Assembly (NCBI GenBank): GCA_026225415.1
Contig: JAMFSS010000004.1
Location: forward strand, 45,102 to 109,101
Source: Alphaproteobacteria bacterium
Lineage (GTDB): Bacteria; Pseudomonadota; Alphaproteobacteria; UBA9219
Direction of reading: 5' to 3'
DNA: 64,000 nt
In this document: positions 26,169-37,144 of the stretch, piece by piece
Numbering within the stretch: the stretch's first letter is position 1
Layout: each line of letters starts with the position of its first letter
Notes under the pieces: generated by a model
What the model was told of the DNA's origin: nothing
The model's database searches: none
Seen by the model: only the letters and a program-made list of their open reading frames with translations
Program-made: the position numbers and the translations under genes

Positions 26169-26501
26169 ATGGGTTTATTGGACGGGATGTTGGGCGGTAT
26201 TGTCGGCGCGGGTTTGACGCAGCTGGTTATCAAAGCGGTCGAAGATCATGGCGGCGTTCAGGCGATTGTCAGCCAGTTTGAAGCCAAGGGTTTGGGCGGC
26301 GTGGCGCAATCCTGGGTCGGCGGCGGGGACAGCCAGCCTGTGACGGCCGAACAGATCCAAAGCGTTTTGGGCGGTGGCATGGTTGAGAATTTGGCCGCGA
26401 AATTCGGGATTCCCGCTGATCAGCTGTGTGCGAAGATTGCCGAATTGTTGCCGGAAGCGATTGCCAAGATGACGCAGGATAAGGCGGCTTCGGCGGCGTG
26501 A
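26169..26501 (+). CDS. YidB-like protein (DUF937)
   Basis: A 110-residue protein. The glycine-rich start MGLLDGMLGGIVGAG and the C-terminal segment VLGGGMVENLAAKFGIPADQ, continuing to AELLPEAI, match the YidB / DUF937 family of small soluble proteins of unknown function. A GGGAGAAG ribosome site precedes the ATG. It stands alone between palindromic repeats. A role cannot be read from the sequence. Confidence 0.8.
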   Translation: MGLLDGMLGGIVGAGLTQLVIKAVEDHGGVQAIVSQFEAKGLGGVAQSWVGGGDSQPVTAEQIQSVLGGGMVENLAAKFGIPADQLCAKIAELLPEAIAKMTQDKAASAA

Positions 26502-26529
26502 TCTATCACAGTTATTCAAGAAGGATCGT

Positions 26530-26690
26530 CATTCCTCACAAGGTCGAGGCATCTGTGATGTCGAGGCCGAAGATGCGGAATCCGATTTGTTTTTTTCTTT
26601 AAGAAAAATAACGAGAAAATCGGATTCCGCATAAATTTTCTTTCGTCAGCTTCGCAGCCGAAGAGAAAATTTTGCGGAATGACGGTTCCA
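26530..26690. repeat. Double extragenic palindrome
   Basis: ATGCGGAATCCGATTT (26573-26588) and AAATCGGATTCCGCAT (26617-26632) are perfect 16-bp inverted copies with an A/T-rich spacer. Next to them AAATTTTCTTTCG and CGAAGAGAAAATTTT form a second hairpin that ends TGCGGAATGACGG. The block separates the YidB-like gene from a convergent small membrane-protein gene and may serve as a bidirectional terminator or be a REP-type repeat. Confidence 0.65.
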
Positions 26691-26701
26691 TTGATTGGGC
26701 G

Positions 26702-26932
26702 TTATTTTGCTTCCGGGATGATGCGGGCGAGGGCGCGCATTAGAACGAAGGTGCCCATAAAGGCCGACAGCGATGCGATAAGCGCGGAGAAGCCGAAATA
26801 CTGATCAGGATTCATATCCATAAAAACGCTGGGCGTTGGGTGCAACGCTTCCAGGCTCATAATAACGGTGGAGGCGAAACAAAGGGCCACGGCCCAGGCT
26901 TCGCGGTGCGACGAGTTACAGCAGGCTTTCAT
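26702..26932 (-). CDS. Small two-helix membrane protein
   Basis: A 76-residue protein (MKACCNSSHREAWAVALCFA...) with two hydrophobic stretches, about residues 13-30 and 47-68, split by a loop with PTPSVFMDMNPDQYFG. The AGGAG ribosome site 6 bases before the ATG supports translation. It is not recognised. It lies 48 bases downstream of the patatin-like gene on the same strand and may be co-transcribed with the patatin / hydroxybutyrate dehydrogenase pair. Confidence 0.65.
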   Translation of the reverse strand: MKACCNSSHREAWAVALCFASTVIMSLEALHPTPSVFMDMNPDQYFGFSALIASLSAFMGTFVLMRALARIIPEAK

Positions 26933-26980
26933 GATATTCTCCTGTCAGGGTGAGGTATCTACTCAAACGGAGTAGTTCGC

Positions 26981-28141
26981 CTACTCTGCCTTGAGAAAAT
27001 CAAAAGTGCAAACGCCGTCTTTGCTGGTGGGGCGGTCGAAGATTTCCGCGTGCCCCAACGTGTTGGTGGCGTCCTGATACCCGGCTTGCCAATGTTCTTC
27101 CATCGTCAGGCGCGAAAATTCATAATCGCGCGAATGGCCTTCATATTGGCGCGAACGGTAAATCAGCTGAACGATGTTATAGACTTTGTGGTTGGCGACT
27201 TCTTTCAGTAAATCGGCTTCTTCGCCAACCAGTAATTCCGGCGGCACTTTTTTCAACAAATGGTCGAGGGCGATACGCGCCCGTTGCGATTTGGCGAAAC
27301 GGTCGGTGCCGGCGCGCGTGCGGCTGGAATACTGGATTTCTTTCTGGCGGGTGATCACATCGGTCATGTTGCGCGGCAAGATGCCGCGCGATGACCATAG
27401 ATCGACCTGAAACGCCAGCGTGTCGAGTTGTTCAGGGCCATCCACCACCCATTCCAACGGCGTGTTGGTGATAAGGCCGCCATCCCAATAAAATTCGCCG
27501 TCAATTTCGGTGGCGGCAAAACCGGGCGGCAATGAACCGCTGGCGATAATATGTTCGGCGCGGATGGTGTGGGTGCGGTTATCGAAAAAGGTGAAATTGC
27601 CGGTGCGCACATTGACCGCGGCGACGCTGAACCGCGTGTCGCATTTTTCGTGGTTGATGCGGTCGAAATCGATAAAGGATTCCAGCGTGGCTTTCAGTTC
27701 GGTGGTGTCGTAGAAACTGGTCGCCTCTATCGTGCCATCGGCGGAGAAAAGCGGCGACGGTGTGCGCGGTTGGAAAAAACCATGCGCGCCGGAAGCCAGC
27801 GCGAGGCTTGCGCTCATCTGGTTAAACATGCCGCGCGCAAAATTGCCTTGCGGTGCCATATATTTGGACATGGTTGCCCAATCCAGCATGGGATTGGCTG
27901 TGATGGTTTCCCAGAATCCTTTTAATTTGGACACGCGTTCTTGCGGCGGATTGCCCGCGATGATGGCGGCGTTCATGGCGCCGATGGAAATGCCCGATAT
28001 CCAGTTGGGCATGATGTCATGTTCGGCCATGGCCTGGTAAACGCCCGCCTGATAAGACCCCAACGCGCCGCCGCCTTGCAAAACAAGGGCGACGCATTCG
28101 AACGGAAGTTTTCTGCTGGCGCCGACTTTGGGGGCGATCAT
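26981..28141 (-). CDS. Patatin-like hydrolase with C-terminal DUF3734-type domain
   Basis: A 386-residue hydrolase. The oxyanion loop is LVLQGGGALGSYQAGVYQA (about residues 19-37), the nucleophile elbow GISIG has its serine at residue 52, and the catalytic aspartate is in YWDGGLITNTP. The C-terminal part (HSRDYEFSRLTMEEHWQAGY) matches the extra domain seen in many alphaproteobacterial patatin proteins. The start at 28141 is chosen because it follows the dehydrogenase stop by 10 bases with an AGGAT site; the longer frame would overlap that gene. Beside a 3-hydroxybutyrate dehydrogenase it may act in storage-polyester or lipid turnover; this is inference. Confidence 0.88.
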   Translation of the reverse strand: MIAPKVGASRKLPFECVALVLQGGGALGSYQAGVYQAMAEHDIMPNWISGISIGAMNAAIIAGNPPQERVSKLKGFWETITANPMLDWATMSKYMAPQGNFARGMFNQMSASLALASGAHGFFQPRTPSPLFSADGTIEATSFYDTTELKATLESFIDFDRINHEKCDTRFSVAAVNVRTGNFTFFDNRTHTIRAEHIIASGSLPPGFAATEIDGEFYWDGGLITNTPLEWVVDGPEQLDTLAFQVDLWSSRGILPRNMTDVITRQKEIQYSSRTRAGTDRFAKSQRARIALDHLLKKVPPELLVGEEADLLKEVANHKVYNIVQLIYRSRQYEGHSRDYEFSRLTMEEHWQAGYQDATNTLGHAEIFDRPTSKDGVCTFDFLKAE

Positions 28142-28151
28142 GCGTGTATCC

Positions 28152-28952
28152 TTATTGCATGAACCAGCCATGCGACACGACGAGCGATTGCCCCGTCAGC
28201 GCATTGCTGCCAAAGCTGGCGAAGAACAAGGCAGTTTCCGCGACATCCTGCACCGTTGTGAATTCGCCATCGACGGTTTCTTTCAGCATGACGTTTTTGA
28301 TAACTTCGGCTTCGCTGATGCCCAATTCTTTGGCCTGTTGCGGGATTTGTTTTTCCACCAAAGGCGTGCGGACGAAACCGGGGCAAATGACATTGGCGCG
28401 AACTTTGTGCGCCGCGCCTTCTTTGGCGACGACTTTGGCAAGGCCGATCAAGCCATGTTTGGCGGTAACATAGGGGGCTTTGAGCACCGAAGCTTCTTTG
28501 GAATGCACCGAGCCCATGTAAATCACGCTGCCGCCATTGCCGAATTTATACATGTAACGCAACGCCGCGCGGGTGGTGAGGAACGCGCCATCGACATGGA
28601 TGGCCATGAGTTGTTTCCATTTGGCGAAATCGAATTGATCAAGCGGCGCGACGGTTTGGATGCCCGCATTGCTGACCAGAATATCCAGACGGCCATATTT
28701 CGCGACGACCTTGTCGGTGCCGGCTTCGACCTGCGCTTCGTTGGTGACATCCATGGCAACGCCGATGGCGCAGCCCGCGCCGCCTATGGCTTCGAATTCC
28801 TTGGCTGTGGCGTCGGCGGCTTCCTGATTAAGGTCGGCAATGGCGACCTTGGCGCCTTCGCGGATAAAAGTGGCGGCTATTTCCTTGCCGATGCCGCTGG
28901 CGGCGCCTGTAACAATGGCAACTTTGTCTTGTAAACGGGGGGATGCGGGCAT
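28152..28952 (-). CDS. bdhA: 3-hydroxybutyrate dehydrogenase (SDR family)
   Basis: A 266-residue short-chain dehydrogenase. The NAD-binding motif is [12 protein letters not shown] follows at the end of the fourth strand (LDILVSNAG), the catalytic region is IYMGSVHS and YVTAKHG, and the C-terminus VSHGWFMQ is characteristic of bacterial D-3-hydroxybutyrate dehydrogenases. It converts D-3-hydroxybutyrate to acetoacetate in polyhydroxybutyrate use. The start at 28952 has an AGGAG site; the frame is open 17 codons upstream but those are not conserved. It is the first gene of a pair with the patatin-like hydrolase. Confidence 0.9.
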   Translation of the reverse strand: MPASPRLQDKVAIVTGAASGIGKEIAATFIREGAKVAIADLNQEAADATAKEFEAIGGAGCAIGVAMDVTNEAQVEAGTDKVVAKYGRLDILVSNAGIQTVAPLDQFDFAKWKQLMAIHVDGAFLTTRAALRYMYKFGNGGSVIYMGSVHSKEASVLKAPYVTAKHGLIGLAKVVAKEGAAHKVRANVICPGFVRTPLVEKQIPQQAKELGISEAEVIKNVMLKETVDGEFTTVQDVAETALFFASFGSNALTGQSLVVSHGWFMQ

Positions 28953-29197
28953 GGGGCGACTCCTGAAAGGGGCGGGGCAGTTTGAAGGCATGTAGCATAA
29001 CACGGAATAAGGAATATATAAGGCGTTATGTGGGTTGTGGGGGTGCGGCGTGCATCGCGCTCGACTCTGGCATAGGGTCTGTTATAAAGGCGAAATCCGT
29101 TGATTGTCCGGTTATATCCCGATTTTGGGGGTATTTGGGGAGTGGGCGGGTTTTTCGCTTGCAAGCCAGAGGCGAAAAAGGTTTATACGGGTGCGCA

Positions 29198-29291
29198 GGA
29201 GATGTGGCCGAGTGGCTGAAGGCGGCGGTTTGCTAAACCGTTATACGCTTGAAAAGGTGTATCGAGGGTTCGAATCCCTCCGTCTCCGCCA
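29198..29291 (+). tRNA. tRNA-Ser (anticodon GCT)
   Basis: The acceptor stem GGAGATG pairs with CGTCTCC, and the encoded 3' end is GCCA. The anticodon stem GGTTT / AAACC encloses GCT. A long variable arm and the T loop GGGTTCGAATCCC are present. The 94-nt length including CCA fits a class II serine tRNA. Confidence 0.97.
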
Positions 29292-29335
29292 GCGCTTTGA
29301 ATGTAAAAACAAAACAGACGGTTTTGTGATTAGGG

Positions 29336-29363
29336 AAGCCCCTTTTTCGAGGGGCTTTTTTTA
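29336..29363 (+). terminator. Terminator after tRNA-Ser
   Basis: AAGCCCC-TTTTTCGA-GGGGCTT is followed by a run of T: a strong intrinsic terminator about 45 bases after the tRNA. Confidence 0.85.
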
Positions 29364-29485
29364 TGGCGTCTTGCCCCGTATGGGCAAATTCAGGACAAAG
29401 GAAAAAGTCCGGCAGGTATACATGCGGGTTGATCTGCGTTATTCAACCGGATGACTAAGAATGTCCGTCTTACTTAAAGGTTGTT

Positions 29486-30670
29486 ATGCCGGACTATGAT
29501 GTTGTTGTTTTGGGCGCGGGTGCCGCGGGGTTGTTTTGCGCCATGCGCGCGGGACAACGCGGGTTGAAGGTTGTGGTGTTGGATCGCGCGCCGCAAATGG
29601 GCGCAAAGATTTTGATATCCGGCGGTGGGCGGTGCAATTTTACCAATTTATATTGTGCGGCTGATAAGTATATTTCGGAAAACCCGCATTTTTGTATTTC
29701 GGCGCTTAAATCCTATACCCAGCATGATTTCATCGCGCTGATCCAAAAGCACCGCATCGCCTATCACGAAAAAACATTGGGGCAGTTGTTTTGCGATGGG
29801 TCTGCGCAGCAAATTATCGATATGCTGGCGGCGGAATGTGAGGCGGCGCAGGTCGAGATAAGATTGAAGAGCGAGATTGCGCAAGTGACCAAGCCGGATG
29901 TTTTTCATATTGAAACCGATCGGGGCGTGATCAAAGCGCGGCATTGCGTGTTGGCGACCGGTGGGTTGTCGATACCCAAATTGGGCGCGACGGGGTTAAG
30001 TTATGATATCGCCCGGTATTTTGATGTGCCGGTTGTGGAAACTGCGCCCGCGCTTGTGCCCTTGGAATTTGAAGGCGAGATGCTGGATTTCATGCGTGAA
30101 TTAGCGGGCGTTTCTTTGCCGGTCAGCGTGGCATGCGGCAAGAAAACTTTTCGCGAAGGGATGGTTTTCACGCATCGCGGTTTGTCGGGCCCCGCCATTT
30201 TACAGATTTCGTCTTACTGGCGGGTGGGTGAAAACATCACTTTGGATTTATTGCCCGACGGGGACGCATTTGCATTGTTGCGCGCGTATCGTCAGGCGCG
30301 GCCCAAGGCGGAATTGAAAACCGTTTTAAGCGAGGTTTTACCGCAACGTTTGGCGCAGGCTTTGGTTGCGCATTTTTTTGCCAACACACAAATGAATGTG
30401 TTTTCGGATAAAAGGCTGTTGGAAATTGCGGCGTTATTGAAGGGATGGACGATAGCGCCATCGGGCACCGAAGGTTATGCCAAGGCCGAGGTGACGCGCG
30501 GCGGTGTTGCGACCCACGCTTTGTCTTCCAAAACCATGGAAGTAAAAAATGTCCCCGGCCTTTATGTGATTGGCGAGGCGGTGGATGTCACCGGATGGCT
30601 GGGCGGATATAATTTCCAATGGGCTTGGTCGAGCGGGTGGGCAGCCGCAAATGGAATTGAAAAATCCTGA
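29486..30670 (+). CDS. HI0933/BaiN-family flavoprotein (NAD(P)/FAD-dependent oxidoreductase)
   Basis: A 394-residue flavoprotein. The N-terminal FAD motif is VVVLGAGAAGLFCAMRAGQRG, followed by KILISGGGRCNFTN, the diagnostic segment of the YhiN/HI0933/BaiN family. The C-terminal FAD-binding end is GLYVIGEAVDVTGWLGGYNF plus WAWSSGWAAANGI. The substrate in most members is unknown; naming after BaiN (a bile-acid enzyme) does not imply that function here. The gene stands alone after tRNA-Ser. Confidence 0.9.
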   Translation: MPDYDVVVLGAGAAGLFCAMRAGQRGLKVVVLDRAPQMGAKILISGGGRCNFTNLYCAADKYISENPHFCISALKSYTQHDFIALIQKHRIAYHEKTLGQLFCDGSAQQIIDMLAAECEAAQVEIRLKSEIAQVTKPDVFHIETDRGVIKARHCVLATGGLSIPKLGATGLSYDIARYFDVPVVETAPALVPLEFEGEMLDFMRELAGVSLPVSVACGKKTFREGMVFTHRGLSGPAILQISSYWRVGENITLDLLPDGDAFALLRAYRQARPKAELKTVLSEVLPQRLAQALVAHFFANTQMNVFSDKRLLEIAALLKGWTIAPSGTEGYAKAEVTRGGVATHALSSKTMEVKNVPGLYVIGEAVDVTGWLGGYNFQWAWSSGWAAANGIEKS

Positions 30671-30712
30671 CCGCATCTTCGCGTATGGTGCGGAGTAATT
30701 GTTTGTTATGCG

Positions 30713-33877
<3,165 letters not shown>

Positions 33878-33961
33878 CAAGGCGGCCAATATACCCCCTT
33901 TGCCTGTTGCCCATACCAAAGCTTTGGTGCATGTGGAAAATCAAGCCTGCATTCAAGTTTA

Positions 33962-34294
33962 TTACATGAAAGGTTGCAGCGCTTCGTGGACGCGGGTCAG
34001 TTCGTGTTCAAGCGCGGCCAACATGATTTCTTTGTCGGCTTGCGGGGCGGCGGCAGATTCTTGTGCGTGTTTGCAGAGGGCGCCCAGCGCGTCGGCGCCC
34101 AGATTAAGGCTGATGCCTTTCAGCGCGTGGGCTTCTTTTCCCCACATCTCATTGTTGTTTTGGTCGCAACTAAGGCGCAAGGAGGCCATGGCTTCGCGCG
34201 ATGAAACCAGAAACAACCGGAAAATCTCGCGCTCAAACTCCGCATTGCCATCGGTCATGGAATGCAGATTATCCAGATTGATGGGTGATACCAT
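33962..34294 (-). CDS. HPt phosphotransfer protein
   Basis: A 110-residue histidine phosphotransfer domain alone. The phosphoacceptor region is EAHALKGISLNLGADALGALC, with the histidine at residue 56. It would pass phosphate between the receiver of the hybrid kinase, encoded next to it in the opposite direction, and the response regulator just upstream. The start at 34294 lies 2 bases after the regulator stop; a longer frame to 34345 would overlap that gene. Confidence 0.88.
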   Translation of the reverse strand: MVSPINLDNLHSMTDGNAEFEREIFRLFLVSSREAMASLRLSCDQNNNEMWGKEAHALKGISLNLGADALGALCKHAQESAAAPQADKEIMLAALEHELTRVHEALQPFM

Positions 34295-34296
34295 TC

Positions 34297-35244
34297 TTAT
34301 CGCTTTCGCGAAGGTTTGAAGGTGCCGACATAACGTTCGATACAATCAAAGATCTGTTTTTTGTTGTAGGGCTTGCCGATAAAGCCATCGACATTATTCT
34401 GCCGCGCGACGCTAAGCTCTTCTTCGTAATTATTGGCGGTGACGATGATGATGGTGGCGCCGGGATCCAGTTCTTTCATCGCGCGAGCCAGCGTGTGGCC
34501 GCTGCCGTCGCTTAGGCCGAGATCGACAAAGCTGATATCCGGCGCTTTTTTCAGATAAAGTTTCCATGCTTCCTGAATACCATCCACCGCATCGACCAAA
34601 GGTGTTTCGTTATTGTTGTGGGCGCGGACGCTGCGCAATACATCGCACAGAAGTTTTTGTGAAAAAATCTGATCTTCCACTACCAATATGTGCAGTTGTT
34701 TGCGGTAACGTTTTTCTTTGCATAATTGTTGGTAATGTTCGATTTGCGCCGATGTTGCGACCAAGGCCGCGGGGCCACCTTGGGTGTTGCTGGTGCTATT
34801 ATGGTCGTATTCGTTTTCTTCGGCTGTCGCGCTTTCCTGCACATTGTCGAACAGGCCATCCAACGCTTCGATGCCGGATTTTATTGCGGCTTTCAGCTCT
34901 TCGTTTCTTGTTTGCGGGTCGATGGGGGTTACCACGACCGATGCCTGAATCTTTGATCCCGGTTGCAGAAGCGTTGTGCCGATAAGGGCGCGTAACCGTT
35001 TATAGATGGATTTTTGCGGACTTTTCCATACAAGGAAAGTTCTTTTGCCGTCGATGAAAAAAATATGGATAAGGTCAGCTTCCTGGAGCACCGGCGTTGT
35101 GGCCAGAATAAAAGCCTGATCGGTTATGGAGCGAAGGTAATTCTTTTTGACGCGTGCCATACCCCAGGGGATGGACGGGTCTTGTTCCATCTCATCCATC
35201 AGGGACGTAAAGGGGGCGAGCCCGGAATGTTCGACGATTTTCAT
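34297..35244 (-). CDS. Response regulator with an unassigned N-terminal domain
   Basis: A 315-residue protein. The C-terminal receiver (from about residue 186) has the acidic pair in LVVEDQ, the phosphoacceptor in ISFVDLGLSDGSGHTL, TAN in place of the switch threonine segment, and GKPYNK with the conserved lysine. The N-terminal 130 residues (MKIVEHSGLAPFTSLMDEME...) are not recognised; a Ser/Thr/Asn-rich linker separates the two halves. No DNA-binding domain is present. With the HPt gene directly downstream and a hybrid kinase converging, this looks like a complete multistep phosphorelay. Confidence 0.85.
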   Translation of the reverse strand: MKIVEHSGLAPFTSLMDEMEQDPSIPWGMARVKKNYLRSITDQAFILATTPVLQEADLIHIFFIDGKRTFLVWKSPQKSIYKRLRALIGTTLLQPGSKIQASVVVTPIDPQTRNEELKAAIKSGIEALDGLFDNVQESATAEENEYDHNSTSNTQGGPAALVATSAQIEHYQQLCKEKRYRKQLHILVVEDQIFSQKLLCDVLRSVRAHNNNETPLVDAVDGIQEAWKLYLKKAPDISFVDLGLSDGSGHTLARAMKELDPGATIIIVTANNYEEELSVARQNNVDGFIGKPYNKKQIFDCIERYVGTFKPSRKR

Positions 35245-35636
35245 GTGATGCCAGATCCAAAAACCTGCTTACGGTATCCCTATTTGTAAGAGAGATATCT
35301 TGGCAGATGTTTAAGGGCGGTCATACGGAAGTAGGAAATGTGGGGTTGCGCACACCTTGATGTGCAAGTTTTTTGGTGCGCCGTTTTTTTATGGGAAGAT
35401 TACGCACTGCGCTGTATGCCGAAGCACGGATAGAGGCGTACCGTGAAAAAATGATGCCCCTAACTGAACATGGGCATTAGGTTGCTCTGAGAAGACAGTT
35501 GGGAAGGTTTATGGGAAATAAGCTCCTGATTATCTGAGGAGAACCGTAAATGGGTTAAATTTCCGGCCTTCGTTACAGCTGTAACGAAAATCACTGCGAA
35601 AGATTCTCAAGTTCCTTGCTAACCCATTGAAAAGGA
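35245..35636. other. Gene-free stretch between the response regulator and tRNA-Val
   Basis: No convincing gene. At 35346-35374 GCACA-CCTTGA-TGTGC is followed by TTTTTT, a plus-strand terminator shape with no obvious gene ahead of it. CGTTACAGCTGTAACG (35571-35586) is a perfect 16-bp palindrome. TGGGTTA and TAACCCA (about 35550 and 35620) bracket it as an inverted pair. A 29-codon frame at 35391 (MGRLRTALYAEARIEAYREK...) lacks a ribosome site. Confidence 0.35.
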
Positions 35637-35711
35637 TGGTGGGCGCGACAGGGATTGAACCTGTGACCCCTACCGTGTGAAGGTAATGCTCTACCGCTGA
35701 GCTACGCGCCC
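35637..35711 (-). tRNA. tRNA-Val (anticodon CAC)
   Basis: On the minus strand the acceptor arm GGGCGCG pairs with CGCGCCC, the D arm reads GCTCAGCGGTAGAGC, the anticodon loop TTCACAC contains CAC, and the T arm is CAGGTTCAATCCCTG. The 3' CCA is encoded. The length is 75 nt. Confidence 0.96.
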
Positions 35712-35793
35712 ATCCTTTAGGAAGGGGCTGGAATAGCGGGTTTACCGATAGAGGTCAAGTAAGGGAAACAGGGCGCGGCGGGTCAGATGTGGC

Positions 35794-36504
35794 TCAGGTG
35801 CTGGGCGCGCGCAGGCGGTACAGGAAATCGACGATATTGGTGGTGGAGCCTACTGTGCATCTGCTGGTGGCAAAGCTGGAGGTCGGGCTGATCACATTAT
35901 TGGTTCCGACGCTGCTGTTTCCGTTAATGACAACATCGACCATGCCTGCGGGCGCGTTAGGCGTGATGGCACCGCTGAGGGAAATGCAGGTGCCGTAATC
36001 AAGATAAGCGAATTCGATCGCGAAAATTTGTGACAAAGCCGGCGAGCTTGGCAAGGAACAAGTTGTGTTGACCCCATAACCCCACGCGCAAATATGCAAG
36101 GTGCCGCACACATCCGCAGCCGCATTGCCCCATGGTGTATCGGCGTAATTGGCCGCTACCGCATTACATGTCGTTGGCGTTGTGCGCGTAACGGGCGCGG
36201 GCAAGGAACCCGTCTTGTCAAGATACGGCACGACGATTTGTGTGTTACCCGTGATGGCCGACTGGCTGCCATAGGCGGCGCGGACACCGGTGACAATTTC
36301 CGTTACGGCTTCATTGGCTTGCGAAATTCTGGCGGATTGACGGCCTGCGACTGTCGCGATCCAGATGCCCGAAATAATAACCCCGATCACGCCAAGCACG
36401 ATGGCCAATTCGGTCAGTGAGAAACCGCGGCGGCCTCTATTGCTGACGCAAAGGTTGGCGCGGCGGCGCGCGGTCAGAAACAAAGGGGGGCGTGTTACGA
36501 ACAT
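35794..36504 (-). CDS. Type IV pilin-like (pseudopilin) protein
   Basis: A 236-residue protein. A basic leader ends in RRGFSLTELAIVLGVIGVIISGIWIA: a prepilin-peptidase site (G|F) with glutamate at position 5 of the mature chain, and a hydrophobic assembly helix. The globular part is Thr/Asn/Ala-rich with several cysteines (in TTCNAV, DVCGTLHICAW, TTCSL, GTCISL, SRCTV), as in type IV or type II secretion (pseudo)pilins. The leader is long (about 27 residues), so the true start may be internal. No prepilin peptidase or assembly ATPase is nearby. Confidence 0.8.
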   Translation of the reverse strand: MFVTRPPLFLTARRRANLCVSNRGRRGFSLTELAIVLGVIGVIISGIWIATVAGRQSARISQANEAVTEIVTGVRAAYGSQSAITGNTQIVVPYLDKTGSLPAPVTRTTPTTCNAVAANYADTPWGNAAADVCGTLHICAWGYGVNTTCSLPSSPALSQIFAIEFAYLDYGTCISLSGAITPNAPAGMVDVVINGNSSVGTNNVISPTSSFATSRCTVGSTTNIVDFLYRLRAPST

Positions 36505-36547
36505 GGCATGTATTTTCCCCCATGTTCGTTAAAAACCTGATAACGGG

Positions 36548-37144
36548 TTATTTTTTTGTTGCCGGTTTTAAAGGCTTTTTCGGACGAGGCGCGGGTTTTT
36601 GGGGTGTTTCACCGGACAGGCCACAGGCTTTGCCAATCGCGCGATAGGCGGATTGTGCTTGCGCCACATCAAAAATATCAATTATCGCCGCCGGTTTTTT
36701 GGCCGTAAAGCCGGACAGTTTAAGCGTCGGGAAATTTTTGATTTGTGCGACGATTTTGTGGTCGGTCAACGCGTCCCGCGCCCATGCCGTATCGCGCACC
36801 GAGAAAAGTTCGAATATGTTTTTGCCGGTGATAAGGCGCACCGGTTTGCGCGAATTCATCAAGGCGCCTGCGCCGTAACTTATGACATCGGTGCTGGCTT
36901 CTATGGGGCGGTGGGTGATCATCACATAAGGTGTGCCACGTTTTTTTACGGCGGAGGGTTTGATGCGTTGGGTCGTGACCATATAGCAAACCGTTTGCCC
37001 GCCTTCGGTTGAAACATAGGCACGCCAGGGGCCAAAACTGCCCAAAGATTTTTCTTTGGCAAGGACAGAGCAAGGCGAGAGCAACGAACAAACAACAAGC
37101 AGGGTGAGGAACAATGCCCGATGTTGTTTTCGTGCGGCGCTCAT
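36548..37144 (-). CDS. Invasion-associated locus B (IalB) family periplasmic protein
   Basis: A 198-residue secreted protein. The signal peptide ends near CSVLA, then FGPWRAYVSTEGGQTVCYMVTTQRIKPS matches the start of IalB domains, and the C-terminus is Lys/Pro-rich. IalB was first described in Bartonella as an invasion factor, but the family is widespread in free-living alphaproteobacteria where its role is unclear. The start overlaps the end of the penicillin-binding protein gene by 4 bases, indicating co-translation. Confidence 0.82.
   Translation of the reverse strand: MSAARKQHRALFLTLLVVCSLLSPCSVLAKEKSLGSFGPWRAYVSTEGGQTVCYMVTTQRIKPSAVKKRGTPYVMITHRPIEASTDVISYGAGALMNSRKPVRLITGKNIFELFSVRDTAWARDALTDHKIVAQIKNFPTLKLSGFTAKKPAAIIDIFDVAQAQSAYRAIGKACGLSGETPQKPAPRPKKPLKPATKK

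Noticed and set aside
35346..35374. Terminator-like hairpin on the plus strand with no gene ahead
   Set aside because: The stem is short and no plus-strand transcript is evident, so it was not given as a separate terminator.
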